Of a stretch of DNA of 64,000 nucleotides, positions 63,583 through 64,000 are shown one piece after another. The stretch covers positions 1 through 64,000 of the forward strand of contig NZ_SJXJ01000013.1 of assembly GCF_004337695.1 (NCBI RefSeq), given 5' to 3'. The notes under the pieces were generated by a model. The model was not told where the DNA came from. It was given only the letters and a program-made list of their open reading frames with translations, and did not search any database. The position numbers and the translations under genes were made by a program. The stretch comes from Tenacibaculum sp. M341 (GTDB lineage: Bacteria > Bacteroidota > Bacteroidia > Flavobacteriales > Flavobacteriaceae). Every line of letters begins with the position of its first letter. Within the stretch, counting starts at the first letter, position 1.

Positions 63583-64000
63583 TTAAGAAGCTTCTAAATA
63601 TTCAAGAATAGAACTTCCTCTTGGCGCATTAATTTTTTTACGTAATCTAGATCTACTTTTAGTAACACTATCATTAGAAATAGCCAACATACCAGCAATC
63701 TGTTTGGTATCTAAATAAAGCTTTTCTAAAGCTAGTAATCGTTCTTCTGCTTTCGTTAAGTTAAAGCCTTTATCTTTTAGTTTATTAAAAAAGTTAGGAT
63801 GTACTCTATTAAATTTTAATTTGAAAGTGTACCAGTCTTCTTGTGTTAATATTTTTGTGGAGGTTAAATCTTGTATTTTTTCTATAGATTTTTGAGCGCC
63901 AATCTCTTCTTTTAATTTTTCTAACTCTTCAGTTAAAGATTCCTGAACCTTACTCTTATTAATAAGTTGTTGTGTAAACTCTTCTAATTCTTTTCTATTC
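63583..64000 (-). CDS. C-terminal part of a third HTH regulator, cut by the window edge
   Basis: An open frame of 138 codons enters from the right edge and stops at 63583-63585. It begins with a charged coiled coil (NRKELEEFTQQLINKSKVQE) and ends in an HTH tail (KAEERLLALEKLYLDTKQIA, then SNDSVTKSRSRLRKKIN). This matches the coiled coil plus HTH of the two TPR proteins here, so it is probably the cytoplasmic end of another TPR-HTH membrane protein; the sensor part lies outside the window. A terminator follows at once. Confidence 0.75.
   Translation of the reverse strand, partial: NRKELEEFTQQLINKSKVQESLTEELEKLKEEIGAQKSIEKIQDLTSTKILTQEDWYTFKLKFNRVHPNFFNKLKDKGFNLTKAEERLLALEKLYLDTKQIAGMLAISNDSVTKSRSRLRKKINAPRGSSILEYLEAS

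Overview
The window is about 30 % G+C and reads as a chromosomal segment of a marine-type member of the Flavobacteriaceae (Bacteroidota; a Tenacibaculum-like genus is plausible but not proven). The reasons are promoters of the TTTG / TAnnTTTG type, several proteins with type IX secretion (T9SS) sorting tails of both type A and type B, a PUR-alpha-like DUF3276 protein, leucine dehydrogenase, and many proteins with periplasmic TPR domains and LuxR-type HTH tails. No rRNA, tRNA, CRISPR array or complete insertion sequence was seen.

1-13.9 kb: two tandem, partly near-identical T9SS type B surface proteins; an ABC-2 transporter pair; a pRiA4b ORF-3-like protein; an overlapping three-gene + strand set (hotdog thioesterase, alpha/beta hydrolase, isochorismate synthase) that looks like menaquinone biosynthesis; a PUR-like protein; an ABC exporter. 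14-24.5 kb: housekeeping genes on the + strand (leucine dehydrogenase, nusB, DUF1573 lipoprotein, yajC, YbbR-like protein, coaE, a histidine kinase/response regulator pair, Sua5, a ceramidase-like membrane protein, a WYL regulator, a GyrI-like protein) and an orphan response regulator with a degenerate receiver. 24.7-37 kb: uvrA; two tandem homologues of an unrecognised roughly 520-residue family, one secreted and frameshifted at an A10 tract, one leaderless; an ECF sigma factor; nth; bcp; a redox/Fur/Crp cluster; a subtilisin-like lipoprotein protease.

37.5-64 kb is the most unusual part. It holds a 2894-residue LamG-type T9SS protein in an operon with a tail-fibre-like protein, a 2278-residue leucine-rich-repeat T9SS protein made of six modules, a double-hotdog protein, a PAS-LuxR regulator, two complete membrane proteins with periplasmic TPRs and cytoplasmic HTH domains, and a third HTH protein cut by the window end. 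Three unannotated genes of 53-57 codons lie among them. Their products are near-copies: a signal-peptide-like body ending in AQA, then a conserved tail ASPE(P/T)PGDGF.

Four promoters in this region (double-hotdog gene, LRR giant plus peptide 2, peptide 3, and a 56-residue basic protein) carry a TTTTG-containing element whose G lies exactly 38 nt upstream of the start of the -7 box. Together the exported micropeptides, TPR-HTH proteins and shared promoter element suggest a cell-surface or cell-cell signalling regulon that I do not recognise. Its function is inference; the peptide copies and promoter spacing are directly visible.
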